Shown here piece after piece: positions 1 to 11,997 of a DNA stretch of 64,000 nucleotides. The notes under the pieces are model-generated. The model made no database searches, was not told where the DNA came from, and saw only the letters and a program-made list of their open reading frames with translations. The number at the start of each line of letters is the position of its first letter. Position 1 is the first letter of the stretch. A program made the position numbers and the translations under genes. Origin of the DNA: Luidia sarsii (taxonomy: Eukaryota > Echinodermata > Asteroidea > Paxillosida > Luidiidae); NCBI GenBank assembly GCA_949987565.1, contig OX465117.1, forward strand, positions 1,778,214 to 1,842,213. Reading direction: 5' to 3'.

Positions 1-37
1 TCAAGCAAAGAGAACCAACCTCTGTCAGCTAGGCAGC

Positions 38-3000
38 TTGTGTGTGCATACAGCAGTACACAACAGTCAGTCGACGGAGAGCACCTGCAAAGAAAAATAC
101 ACTTTGCTCGTTAATATCTCATTCTTTATTCTCCTGACAGAGCTAAAACTTGGTCTGCAAACAGGCCTGGAAAACACCTATGCATCAGCGTTAAAACATC
201 TGAAATCGAACATAGTATGATGATTTTATGATCAGGCAATCAGAACCAACCTCTGTCAGCTGGGCAGCTTGTGTGTGCATGCAGCAGTACACAACAGTCA
301 GTCGGCGGAGAGCACCTGCAAAGAAAAATACATTTTGCTCGGTAATATCTCATTCATTATTCTCTTGACAGAGCTAAAACTTCGCCTGCAAACAGGCCTG
401 GATAACACCTATGCATCAGCGTTAAAACATCTGAAATCGAACATAGTATGATGATTTTATGATCAGGCAAACAGAACCAACCTCTGTCAGCTGGGCAGCT
501 TGTGTGTGCATGCAGCAGTACACAACAGTCAGTCGGCGGAGAGCACCTGCAAAGAAAAATACATTTTGCTCGTTAATATCTCATTCATTATTCTCCTGAC
601 AGAGCTAAAACTTTGCCTGCAAAGAGGCCTGGAAAACACCTCTGCATCAGCGTTGAAACATCTGAAATCGAACATAGTATGATGATTTTATGTTCAGGCA
701 AACAGAACCAACCTCTGTCAGCTGGGCAGCTTGTGTGTGCATGCAGCAGTACACAACAGTCAGTCGGCGGAGAGCACCTGCAAAGAAAAATACACTTTGC
801 TCGTTAATATCTCAATCATTATTCTCCCGACAGAGCTAAAACTTGGTCTGCAAACAGGCCTGGAAAACACCTATGCATTAGCGTTGAAACATCTGAAATC
901 AAACATAGTATGATGATTTTATGATCAAGCAAAGAGAACCAACCTCTGTCAGCTAGGCAGCTTGTGTGTGCATACAGCAGTACACAACAGTCAGTCGACG
1001 GAGAGCACCTGCAAAGAAAAATACACTTTGCCCGTTAATATCTCATTCTTTATTCTCCTGACAAGCCTAGAACTTCGCCTGCAAACAGGCCTAGAAAACA
1101 CCTATGCTTCAGCGTTGAAAAATCTGAAATCGAACATAGTATGATGATTTTATGATCAGGCAATCAGAACCAACCTCTGTCAGCTGGGCAGCTTGTGTGT
1201 GCATGCAGCAGCAAACAACAGTCAGTCGGCGGAGAGCACCTGCAAACAAAAATACACTTTGCTCGTTAATATCTCAATCATTATTCTCCCGACAGAGCTA
1301 AAACTTGGTCTGCAAACAGGCCTGGAAAACACCTATGCATTAGCGTTGAAACATCTGAAATCAAACATAGTATGATGATTTTATGATCAAGCAAAGAGAA
1401 CCAACCTCTGTCAGCTAGGCAGCTTGTGTGTGCATACAGCAGTACACAACAGTCAGTCGACGGAGAGCACCTGCAAAGAAAAATACACTTTGCTCGTTAA
1501 TATCTCATTCTTTATTCTCCTGACAAGCCTAGAACTTCGCCTGCAAACAGGCCTAGAAAATACCTATGCTTCAGCGTTGAAAAATCTGAAATCGAACATA
1601 GTATGATGATTTTATGATCAGGCAATCAGAACCAACCTCTGTCAGCTGGGCAGCTTGTGTGTTCATGCTTCAGTACACAACAGTCAGTCGGCGGAGAGCA
1701 GCTGCAAAGAAAAATACACTTTGCTCGTTAATATCTCATTCATTTTTCTCCTGACAGAGTTAAAACTTATCCTGCTAACAGGCCTTAAAGAAAACTATGC
1801 ATCAGCGTTGAAAAATCTAAAATCAAACATAGTATGATGATTTTATGATCAAGCAAAGAGAACCAACCTCTGTCAGCTAGGCAGCTTGTGTGTGCATACA
1901 GCAGTACACAACAGTCAGTCGACGGAGAGCACCTGCAAAGAAAAATACACTTTGCTCGTTAATATCTCAATCATTATTCTCCCGACAGAGCTAAAACTTG
2001 GTCTGCAAACAGGCCTGGAAAACACCTATGCATCAGCGTTGAAACATCTGAAATCGAACATAGTATGATGATTTTATGATCAGGCAAAGAGAACCAACCT
2101 CTGTCAGCTAGGCAGCTTGTGTGTGCATACAGCAGTACACAACAGTCAGTCGACGGAGAGCACCTGCAAAGAAAAATTTACTTTGCTCGTTAATATCTCA
2201 ATCATTATTCTCCCGACAGAGCTAAAACTTTGCCTGCACACAGGCCTGGAAAACACCTATGCATCAGCGTTGAAACATCTGAAATCGAACATAGTATGAT
2301 GATTTTATGATCAAGCAAAGAGAACCAACCTCTGTCAGCTAGGCAGCTTGTGTTTGCATACAGCAGTACACAACAGTCAGTCGACGGAGAGCACCTGCAA
2401 AGAAAAATGCACTTTGCTCGTTAATATCTCATTCTTTATTCTCCTGACAAGCCTAAAACTTCGCCTGCAAACAGGCCTAGAAAACACCTATGCTTCAGCG
2501 TTGAAAAATCTGAAATCGAACATAGTATGATGATTTTATGATCAGGCAAACAGAACCAACCTCTGTCAGCTGGGCAGCTTGTGTGTTCATGCTTCAGTAC
2601 ACAACAGTCAGTCGGCGGAGAGCACCTGCAAAGAAAAATACATTTTGCTCGTTAATATCTCATTCATTATTCTCCGGACAGAGCTGAAACTTCGCCTGCA
2701 AACAGGCTTGGAAAACACCTATGCATCAGCGTTGAAAAATCTGAAATCGAACATAGTATGATGATTTTATGATCAAGCAAAGAGACCCAACCTCTGTCAG
2801 CTGGGCAGCTTGTGTGTGCATGCAGCAGTACAAAACAGTCAGTCGGCGGAGAGCACCTGCAAAGAAAAATACATATTGCTTGTTAATATGTCATTCATTA
2901 TTCTCCTGACAGAGCTAAAACTTCGCCTGCAAACAGGCCTGGAAAACACCTCTGCTTCAGCGTTGAAAAATCTGAAATCAAACATAGTATGATGATTTTA

Positions 3001-3716
3001 TGATCAGGCAAACAGAACCAACCTCTGTCAGCTGGGCAGCTTGTGTGTACAGGCAGCAGTACAAAACAGTCAGTCGGCGGAGAGCACCTGCAAAGAAAAA
3101 TACATTTTGCTTGTTAATATGTCATTCATTATTCTCCTGACAGAGCTAAAACTTCGCCTGCAAACAGGCCTGGAAAACACCTATGCATCAGCATTGAAAA
3201 ATCTAAAATCGAACATAGTATAATTATTTTATGATCAAGCAAAGAACACATACCTCTGTTGGGTTTGGTTTTAATGGTTGGTGTTTGTGGTTTAGTGGTT
3301 GTGGTTTACGGCTTAGGTTTTGGGGTTTGGGTTCGAGTTTGGGGTTTCGGGTTTGGATTTTGGGGTTTGGGGTTCGGGGCTCGGGATTTGGGGTTTGTGG
3401 TTTTGGTTAAAAAAACTGAAAACGAACATTTCCTGAAAATGTTGTGATAAAAAAAGAGAACTAACCTCTGTAAGATATTTACAGCCTGTGTGTGCATACA
3501 GCACTACACAACAGTCAGCCGGCAGAGAGCACCTGCAAAGAAAAATACACTTTGCTCGTTAATATCTCAATCATTATTCTCCCGACAGAGCTAAAACTTG
3601 GTCTGCAAACAGGCCTGGAAAACACCTATGCATCAGCGTTGAAAAATCTGAAATCAAACATAGTATGATGATTTTATGATCAAGCAAAGAGAACCAACCT
3701 CTGTCAGCTAGGCAGC
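38..3716 (+). repeat. HOR copy 1, 3679 bp, 15 monomers plus one G/T cassette
   Basis: Monomer order is a b c d e1 f e2 g h i j k l m, then the cassette, then J. It is the first of three nearly identical consecutive copies, matching monomer for monomer. Within the copy the 15 monomers differ from each other far more than each differs from its counterpart 3679 bp away, which is the defining feature of a higher-order repeat. The last monomer before the cassette (m, from 3041) ends in TAATTA instead of TGATGA. Confidence 0.95.
3260..3408 (+). repeat. G/T cassette 1: degenerate telomere-like heptad tract
   Basis: 149 bp composed almost only of G and T on this strand, dividing into about 21 heptads such as GTTTGGG, GTTTCGG, GTTCGGG, GATTTGG and GGTTTAG. 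Five runs of three or four G at 3362-3393, separated by TTT, TTC, CTC and ATTT, fit the canonical G-quadruplex pattern. The tract starts right after ACCTCTGT of monomer m, is followed by A7 (3409-3415) and then by 56 bp (3416-3471) that are a diverged copy of the monomer linker ending again in ACCTCTGT. The tract therefore replaces the body of a monomer. The weak open frames through it on both strands are products of the 7-bp period. Confidence 0.92.
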
Positions 3717-6700
3717 TTGTGTGTGCATACAGCAGTACACAACAGTCAGTCGACGGAGAGCACCTGCAAAGAAAAATACACTTTGCTCGTTAATATCTCA
3801 TTCTTTATTCTCCTGACAGAGCTAAAACTTGGTCTGCAAACAGGCCTGGAAAACACCTATGCATCAGCGTTAAAACATCTGAAATCGAACATAGTATGAT
3901 GATTTTATGATCAGGCAATCAGAACCAACCTCTGTCAGCTGGGCAGCTTGTGTGTGCATGCAGCAGTACACAACAGTCAGTCGGCGGAGAGCACCTGCAA
4001 AGAAAAATACATTTTGCTCGGTAATATCTCATTCATTATTCTCTTGACAGAGCTAAAACTTCGCCTGCAAACAGGCCTGGATAACACCTATGCATCAGCG
4101 TTGAAACATCTGAAATCGAACATAGTATGATGATTTTATGATCAGGCAAACAGAACCAACCTCTGTCAGCTGGGCAGCTTGTGTGTGCATGCAGCAGTAC
4201 ACAACAGTCAGTCGGCGGAGAGCACCTGCAAAGAAAAATACATTTTGCTCGTTAATATCTCATTCATTATTCTCCTGACAGAGCTAAAACTTTGCCTGCA
4301 AAGAGGCCTGGAAAACACCTCTGCATCAGCGTTGAAACATCTGAAATCGAACATAGTATGATGATTTTATGTTCAGGCAAACAGAACCAACCTCTGTCAG
4401 CTGGGCAGCTTGTGTGTGCATGCAGCAGTACACAACAGTCAGTCGGCGGAGAGCACCTGCAAAGAAAAATACACTTTGCTCCTTAATATCTCAATCATTA
4501 TTCTCCCGACAGAGCTAAAACTTGGTCTGCAAACAGGCCTGGAAAACACCTATGCATTAGCGTTGAAACATCTGAAATCAAACATAGTATGATGAATTTA
4601 TGATCAAGCAAAGAGAACCAACCTCTGTCAGCTAGGCAGCTTGTGTGTGCATACAGCAGTACACAACAGTCAGTCGACGGAGAGCACCTGCAAAGAAAAA
4701 TACACTTTGCCCGTTAATATCTCATTCTTTATTCTCCTGACAAGCCTAGAACTTCGCCTGCAAACAGGCCTAGAAAACACCTATGCTTCAGCGTTGAAAA
4801 ATCTGAAATCGAACATAGTATGATGATTTTATGATCAGGCAATCAGAACCAACCTCTGTCAGCTGGGCAGCTTGTGTGTGCATGCAGCAGCAAACAACAG
4901 TCAGTCGGCGGAGAGCACCTGCAAACAAAAATACACTTTGCTCGTTAATATCTCAATCATTATTCTCCCGACAGAGCTAAAACTTGGTCTGCAAACAGGC
5001 CTGGAAAACACCTATGCATTAGCGTTGAAACATCTGAAATCAAACATAGTATGATGATTTTATGATCAAGCAAAGAGAACCAACCTCTGTCAGCTAGGCA
5101 GCTTGTGTGTGCATACAGCAGTACACAACAGTCAGTCGACGGAGAGCACCTGCAAAGAAAAATACACTTTGCTCGTTAATATCTCATTCTTTATTCTCCT
5201 GACAAGCCTAGAACTTCGCCTGCAAACAGGCCTAGAAAATACCTATGCTTCAGCGTTGAAAAATCTGAAATCTAACATAGTATGATGATTTTATGATCAG
5301 GCAATCAGAACCAACCTCTGTCAGCTGGGCAGCTTGTGTGTTCATGCTTCAGTACACAACAGTCAGTCGGCGGAGAGCAGCTGCAAAGAAAAATACACTT
5401 TGCTCGTTAATATCTCATTCATTTTTCTCCTGACAGAGTTAAAACTTATCCTGCTAACAGGCCTTAAAGAAAACTATGCATCAGCGTTGAAAAATCTAAA
5501 ATCAAACATAGTATGATGATTTTATGATCAAGCAAAGAGAACCAACCTCTGTCAGCTAGGCAGCTTGTGTGTGCATACAGCAGTACACAACAGTCAGTCG
5601 ACGGAGAGCACCTGCAAAGAAAAATACACTTTGCTCGTTAATATCTCAATCATTATTCTCCCGACAGAGCTAAAACTTGGTCTGCAAACAGGCCTGGAAA
5701 ACACCTATGCATCAGCGTTGAAACATCTGAAATCGAACATAGTATGATGATTTTATGATCAGGCAAAGAGAACCAACCTCTGTCAGCTAGGCAGCTTGTG
5801 TGTGCATACAGCAGTACACAACAGTCAGTCGACGGAGAGCACCTGCAAAGAAAAATTTACTTTGCTCGTTAATATCTCAATCATTATTCTCCCGACAGAG
5901 CTAAAACTTTGCCTGCACACAGGCCTGGAAAACACCTATGCATCAGCGTTGAAACATCTGAAATCGAACATAGTATGATGATTTTATGATCAAGCAAAGA
6001 GAACCAACCTCTGTCAGCTAGGCAGCTTGTGTTTGCATACAGCAGTACACAACAGTCAGTCGACGGAGAGCACCTGCAAAGAAAAATGCACTTTGCTCGT
6101 TAATATCTCATTCTTTATTCTCCTGACAAGCCTAAAACTTCGCCCGCAAACAGGCCTAGAAAACACCTATGCTTCAGCGTTGAAAAATCTGAAATCGAAC
6201 ATAGTATGATGATTTTATGATCAGGCAAACAGAACCAACCTCTGTCAGCTGGGCAGCTTGTGTGTTCATGCTTCAGTACACAACAGTCAGTCGGCGGAGA
6301 GCACCTGCAAAGAAAAATACATTTTGCTCGTTAATATCTCATTCATTATTCTCCGGACAGAGCTGAAACTTCGCCTGCAAACAGGCTTGGAAAACACCTA
6401 TGCATCAGCGTTGAAAAATCTGAAATCGAACATAGTATGATGATTTTATGATCAAGCAAAGAGACCCAACCTCTGTCAGCTGGGCAGCTTGTGTGTGCAT
6501 GCAGCAGTACAAAACAGTCAGTCGGCGGAGAGCACCTGCAAAGAAAAATACATATTGCTTGTTAATATGTCATTCATTATTCTCCTGACAGAGCTAAAAC
6601 TTCGCCTGCAAACAGGCCTGGAAAACACCTCTGCTTCAGCGTTGAAAAATCTGAAATCAAACATAGTATGATGATTTTATGATCAGGCAAACAGAACCAA

Positions 6701-7395
6701 CCTCTGTCAGCTGGGCAGCTTGTGTGTACAGGCAGCAGTACAAAACAGTCAGTCGGCGGAGAGCACCTGCAAAGAAAAATACATTTTGCTTGTTAATATG
6801 TCATTCATTATTCTCCTGACAGAGCTAAAACTTCGCCTGCAAACAGGCCTGGAAAACACCTATGCATCAGCATTGAAAAATCTAAAATCGAACATAGTAT
6901 AATTATTTTATGATCAAGCAAAGAACACATACCTCTGTTGGGTTTGGTTTTAATGGTTGGTGTTTGTGGTTTAGTGGTTGTGGTTTACGGCTTAGGTTTT
7001 GGGGTTTGGGTTCGAGTTTGGGGTTTCGGGTTTGGATTTTGGGGTTTGGGGTTCGGGGCTCGGGATTTGGGGTTTGTGGTTTTGGTTAAAAAAACTGAAA
7101 ACGAACATTTCCTGAAAATGTTGTGATAAAAAAAGAGAACTAACCTCTGTAAGATATTTACAGCCTGTGTGTGCATACAGCACTACACAACAGTCAGCCG
7201 GCAGAGAGCACCTGCAAAGAAAAATACACTTTGCTCGTTAATATCTCAATCATTATTCTCCCGACAGAGCTAAAACTTGGTCTGCAAACAGGCCTGGAAA
7301 ACACCTATGCATCAGCGTTGAAAAATCTGAAATCAAACATAGTATGATGATTTTATGATCAAGCAAAGAGAACCAACCTCTGTCAGCTAGGCAGC
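3717..7395 (+). repeat. HOR copy 2, 3679 bp
   Basis: Same order as copy 1. Only scattered single-base differences are visible, for example CTCCTTAAT instead of CTCGTTAAT in monomer d (near 4480), GATGAATTTA near 4592, and CGCCCGCAAA in monomer j (near 6143). Confidence 0.95.
6939..7087 (+). repeat. G/T cassette 2
   Basis: Identical by eye to cassette 1, with the same m monomer before and J after. Confidence 0.92.
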
Positions 7396-7857
7396 TTGTG
7401 TGTGCATACAGCAGTACACAACAGTCAGTCGACGGAGAGCACCTGCAAAGAAAAATACACTTTGCTCGTTAATATCTCATTCTTTATTCTCCTGACAGAG
7501 CTAAAACTTGGTCTGCAAACAGGCCTGGAAAACACCTATGCATCAGCGTTAAAACATCTGAAATCGAACATAGTATGATGATTTTATGATCAGGCAATCA
7601 GAACCAACCTCTGTCAGCTGGGCAGCTTGTGTGTGCATGCAGCAGTACACAACAGTCAGTCGGCGGAGAGCACCTGCAAAGAAAAATACATTTTGCTCGG
7701 TAATATCTCATTCATTATTCTCTTGACAGAGCTAAAACTTCGCCTGCAAACAGGCCTGGATAACACCTATGCATCAGCGTTGAAACATCTGAAATCGAAC
7801 ATAGTATGATGATTTTATGATCAGGCAAACAGAACCAACCTCTGTCAGCTGGGCAGC

Positions 7858-8088
7858 TTGTGTGTGCATGCAGCAGTACACAACAGTCAGTCGGCGGAGA
7901 GCACCTGCAAAGAAAAATACATTTTGCTCGTTAATATCTAATTCATTATTCTCCTGACAGAGCTAAAACTTTGCCTGCAAAGAGGCCTGGAAAACACCTC
8001 TGCATCAGCGTTGAAACATCTGAAATCGAACATAGTATGATGATTTTATGTTCAGGCAAACAGAACCAACCTCTGTCAGCTGGGCAGC
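7858..8088 (+). repeat. Monomer c with premature stop
   Basis: ATCTAATTC replaces ATCTCATTC, putting TAA in the otherwise open frame. Copies 1 and 2 of this HOR do not have the change, so it is recent and private. Confidence 0.85.
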
Positions 8089-8318
8089 TTGTGTGTGCAT
8101 GCAGCAGTACACATAGTCAGTCGGCGGAGAGCACCTGCAAAGAAAAATACACTTTGCTCGTTAATATCTCAATCATTATTCTCCCGACAGAGCTAAAACT
8201 TGGTCTGCAAACAGGCCTGGAAAACACCTATGCATTAGCGTTGAAACATCTGAAATCAAACATAGTATGATGATTTTATGATCAAGCAAAGAGAACCAAC
8301 CTCTGTCAGCTAGGCAGC
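8089..8318 (+). repeat. 230-bp monomer d with 1-bp deletion
   Basis: ACACATAGTCAG stands where other copies read ACACAACAGTCAG, a loss of one base plus a substitution. The shift makes the open frame of the previous monomer run through into this one, giving a spurious 99-codon frame at 7971-8270. Confidence 0.85.
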
Positions 8319-10616
8319 TTGTGTGTGCATACAGCAGTACACAACAGTCAGTCGACGGAGAGCACCTGCAAAGAAAAATACACTTTGCCCGTTAATATCT
8401 CATTCTTTATTCTCCTGACAAGCCTAGAACTTCGCCTGCAAACAGGCCTAGAAAACACCTATGCTTCAGCGTTGAAAAATCTGAAATCGAACATAGTATG
8501 ATGATTTTATGATCAGGCAATCAGAACCAACCTCTGTCAGCTGGGCAGCTTGTGTGTGCATGCAGCAGCAAACAACAGTCAGTCGGCGGAGAGCACCTGC
8601 AAACAAAAATACACTTTGCTCGTTAATATCTCAATCATTATTCTCCCGACAGAGCTAAAACTTGGTCTGCAAACAGGCCTGGAAAACACCTATGCATTAG
8701 CGTTGAAACATCTGAAATCAAACATAGTATGATGATTTTATGATCAAGCAAAGAGAACCAACCTCTGTCAGCTAGGCAGCTTGTGTGTGCATACAGCAGT
8801 ACACAACAGTCAGTCGACGGAGAGCACCTGCAAAGAAAAATACACTTTGCTCGTTAATATCTCATTCTTTATTCTCCTGACAAGCCTAGAACTTCGCCTG
8901 CAAACAGGCCTAGAAAATACCTATGCTTCAGCGTTGAAAAATCTGAAATCGAACATAGTATGATGATTTTATGATCAGGCAATCAGAACCAACCTCTGTC
9001 AGCTGGGCAGCTTGTGTGTTCATGCTTCAGTACACAACAGTCAGTCGGCGGAGAGCAGCTGCAAAGAAAAATACACTTTGCTCGTTAATATCTCATTCAT
9101 TTTTCTCCTGACAGAGTTAAAACTTATCCTGCTAACAGGCCTTAAAGTAAACTATGCATCAGCGTTGAAAAATCTAAAATCAAACATAGTATGATGATTT
9201 TATGATCAAGCAAAGAGAACCAACCTCTGTCAGCTAGGCAGCTTGTGTGTGCATACAGCAGTACACAACAGTCAGTCGACGGAGAGCACCTGCAAAGAAA
9301 AATACACTTTGCTCGTTAATATCTCAATCATTATTCTCCCGACAGAGCTAAAACTTGGTCTGCAAACAGGCCTGGAAAACACCTATGCATCAGCGTTGAA
9401 ACATCTGAAATCGAACATAGTATGATGATTTTATGATCAGGCAAAGAGAACCAACCTCTGTCAGCTAGGCAGCTTGTGTGTGCATACAGCAGTACACAAC
9501 AGTCAGTCGACGGAGAGCACCTGCAAAGAAAAATTTACTTTGCTCGTTAATATCTCAATCATTATTCTCCCGACAGAGCTAAAACTTTGCCTGCACACAG
9601 GCCTGGAAAACACCTATGCATCAGCGTTGAAACATCTGAAATCGAACATAGTATGATGATTTTATGATCAAGCAAAGAGAACCAACCTCTGTCAGCTAGG
9701 CAGCTTGTGTTTGCATACAGCAGTACACAACAGTCAGTCGACGGAGAGCACCTGCAAAGAAAAATGCACTTTGCTCGTTAATATCTCATTCTTTATTCTC
9801 CTGACAAGCCTAAAACTTCGCCTGCAAACAGGCCTAGAAAACACCTATGCTTCAGCGTTGAAAAATCTGAAATCGAACATAGTATGATGATTTTATGATC
9901 AGGCAAACAGAACCAACCTCTGTCAGCTGGGCAGCTTGTGTGTTCATGCTTCAGTACACAACAGTCAGTCGGCGGAGAGCACCTGCAAAGAAAAATACAT
10001 TTTGCTCGTTAATATCTCATTCATTATTCTCCGGACAGAGCTGAAACTTCGCCTGCAAACAGGCTTGGAAAACACCTATGCATCAGCGTTGAAAAATCTG
10101 AAATCGAACATAGTATGATGATTTTATGATCAAGCAAAGAGACCCAACCTCTGTCAGCTGGGCAGCTTGTGTGTGCATGCAGCAGTACAAAACAGTCAGT
10201 CGGCGGAGAGCACCTGCAAAGAAAAATACATATTGCTTGTTAATATGTCATTCATTATTCTCCTGACAGAGCTAAAACTTCGCCTGCAAACAGGCCTGGA
10301 AAACACCTCTGCTTCAGCGTTGAAAAATCTGAAATCAAACATAGTATGATGATTTTATGATCAGGCAAACAGAACCAACCTCTGTCAGCTGGGCAGCTTG
10401 TGTGTACAGGCAGCAGTACAAAACAGTCAGTCGGCGGAGAGCACCTGCAAAGAAAAATACATTTTGCTTGTTAATATGTCATTCATTATTCTCCTGACAG
10501 AGCTAAAACTTCGCCTGCAAACAGGCCTGGAAAACACCTATGCATCAGCATTGAAAAATCTAAAATCGAACATAGTATAATTATTTTATGATCAAGCAAA
10601 GAACACATACCTCTGT

Positions 10617-10765
10617 TGGGTTTGGTTTTAATGGTTGGTGTTTGTGGTTTAGTGGTTGTGGTTTACGGCTTAGGTTTTGGGGTTTGGGTTCGAGTTTGGG
10701 GTTTCGGGTTTGGATTTTGGGGTTTGGGGTTCGGGGCTCGGGATTTGGGGTTTGTGGTTTTGGTT
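10617..10765 (+). repeat. G/T cassette 3
   Basis: Identical by eye to cassette 1. Confidence 0.92.
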
Positions 10766-11766
10766 AAAAAAACTGAAAACGAACATTTCCTGAAAATGTT
10801 GTGATAAAAAAAGAGAACTAACCTCTGTAAGATATTTACAGCCTGTGTGTGCATACAGCACTACACAACAGTCAGCCGGCAGAGAGCACCTGCAAAGAAA
10901 AATACACTTTGCTCGTTAATATCTCAATCATTATTCTCCCGACAGAGCTAAAACTTGGTCTGCAAACAGGCCTGGAAAACACCTATGCATCAGCGTTGAA
11001 AAATCTGAAATCAAACATAGTATGATGATTTTATGATCAAGCAAAGAGAACCAACCTCTGTCAGCTAGGCAGCTTGTGTGTGCATACAGCAGTACACAAC
11101 AGTCAGTCGACGGAGAGCACCTGCAAAGAAAAATACACTTTGCTCGTTAATATCTCATTCTTTATTCTCCTGACAGAGCTAAAACTTGGTCTGCAAACAG
11201 GCCTGGAAAACACCTATGCATCAGCGTTGAAACATCTGAAATCGAACATAGTATGATGATTTTATGATCAGGCAATCAGAACCAACCTCTGTCAGCTGGG
11301 CAGCTTGTGTGTGCATGCAGCAGTACACAACAGTCAGTCGGCGGAGAGCACCTGCAAAGAAAAATACATTTTGCTCGGTAATATCTCATTCATTATTCTC
11401 TTGACAGAGCTAAAACTTCGCCTGCAAACAGGCCTGGATAACACCTATGCATCAGCGTTGAACCATCTGAAATCGAACATAGTATGATGATTTTATGATC
11501 AGGCAAACAGAACCAACCTCTGTCAGCTGGGCAGCTTGTGTGTGCATGCAGCAGTACACAACAGTCAGTCGGCGGAGAGCACCTGCAAAGAAAAATACAT
11601 TTTGCTCGTTAATATCTCATTCATTATTCTCCTGACAGAGGTAAAACTTTGCCTGCAAAGAGGCCTGGAAAACACCTATGCATCAGCGTTGAAAAATCTG
11701 AAATCAAACATAGTATGATGATTTCATGATCATGCAAACAAAACCAACCTCTGTCATCCGGGCAGC

Positions 11767-11997
11767 TTGTGTGTGCTTGCAGCAGTACACAACAGTCAGT
11801 CGGCAGAGAGCACCTGCAAAAAAAAATACACTTTGATCGTTAATATCTGATTTAATATTCTCCCGACAGAGCTAAAACTTCGCCTGCAAACAGGCCTGGA
11901 AAACACCTATGCTTCAGCGTTGAAAAATCTGAAATCAAACATAGTATGATGATTTTATGATCAGGCAATCAGAACCAACCTCTGTCAGCTGGGCAGC
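11767..11997 (+). repeat. Degenerate monomer type n
   Basis: The head reads TGTGTGCTTGCAG, the A-run is longer (CAAAAAAAAATAC), and ATCTGATTTAATATT gives an in-frame TGA. The linker before it is also distinct (GATCATGCAAACAAAACC). Other copies lie at 35937, 40309, 41464 and 60494. Chimeric derivatives with an n head lie at 58646 and 63035. It always stands between a b, c2 or w/c2 monomer and an o or t monomer, so it moves as part of a block. Confidence 0.85.

Larger units (their letters stand above)
7396..11073 (+). repeat. HOR copy 3, 3678 bp, with two damaged monomers
   Basis: Same order as copies 1 and 2. Monomer c has a C-to-A change giving an in-frame TAA near 7940. Monomer d is 230 bp because of a 1-bp loss near 8113, which accounts for the unit being one base short. 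The rest matches copies 1 and 2 closely, apart from single changes such as GTAAAC for GAAAAC in monomer g (near 9148). Confidence 0.95.

Noticed and set aside
38..220. 60-codon open frames from TTG in nearly every monomer as real genes
   Set aside because: They are one frame of a satellite repeated at 231-bp spacing, begin at TTG rather than ATG, show mostly amino-acid-changing variation, and are broken by stops in types n and s and in single copies (7858, 42388).
355..380. TTGACA in type b monomers and TATAAT in m tails as bacterial promoter boxes
   Set aside because: They are not at promoter spacing from each other and come from single-base satellite variants.
3329..3342. GGTTCGAGT inside the G/T tract as a Pol III B box
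   Set aside because: It matches only part of the B-box consensus, no A box is seen upstream, and the motif is explained by heptad drift.
3259..3447. Gly/Val/Phe-rich open frame through the G/T tract
   Set aside because: Low-complexity translation of a 7-bp repeat; starts at TTG and shifts frame in cassette 16.
3260..3471. Recent retroelement insertion with poly-A tail and target-site duplication
   Set aside because: The A-run is only seven bases, the flanking linker copies are strongly diverged rather than identical, and all 17 tracts share the same site.
3306..3504. Pro/Asn/Lys-rich open frames on the minus strand of the cassette
   Set aside because: Translation of CCCCAAA-type heptads; two overlapping frames are open at once, as expected from the repeat period.
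38..11073. The triple 3679-bp repeat as an assembly artefact
   Set aside because: The copies differ by private substitutions and by a deletion and a stop in the third, so they are distinct molecules of sequence; copy number still cannot be verified from the sequence alone.
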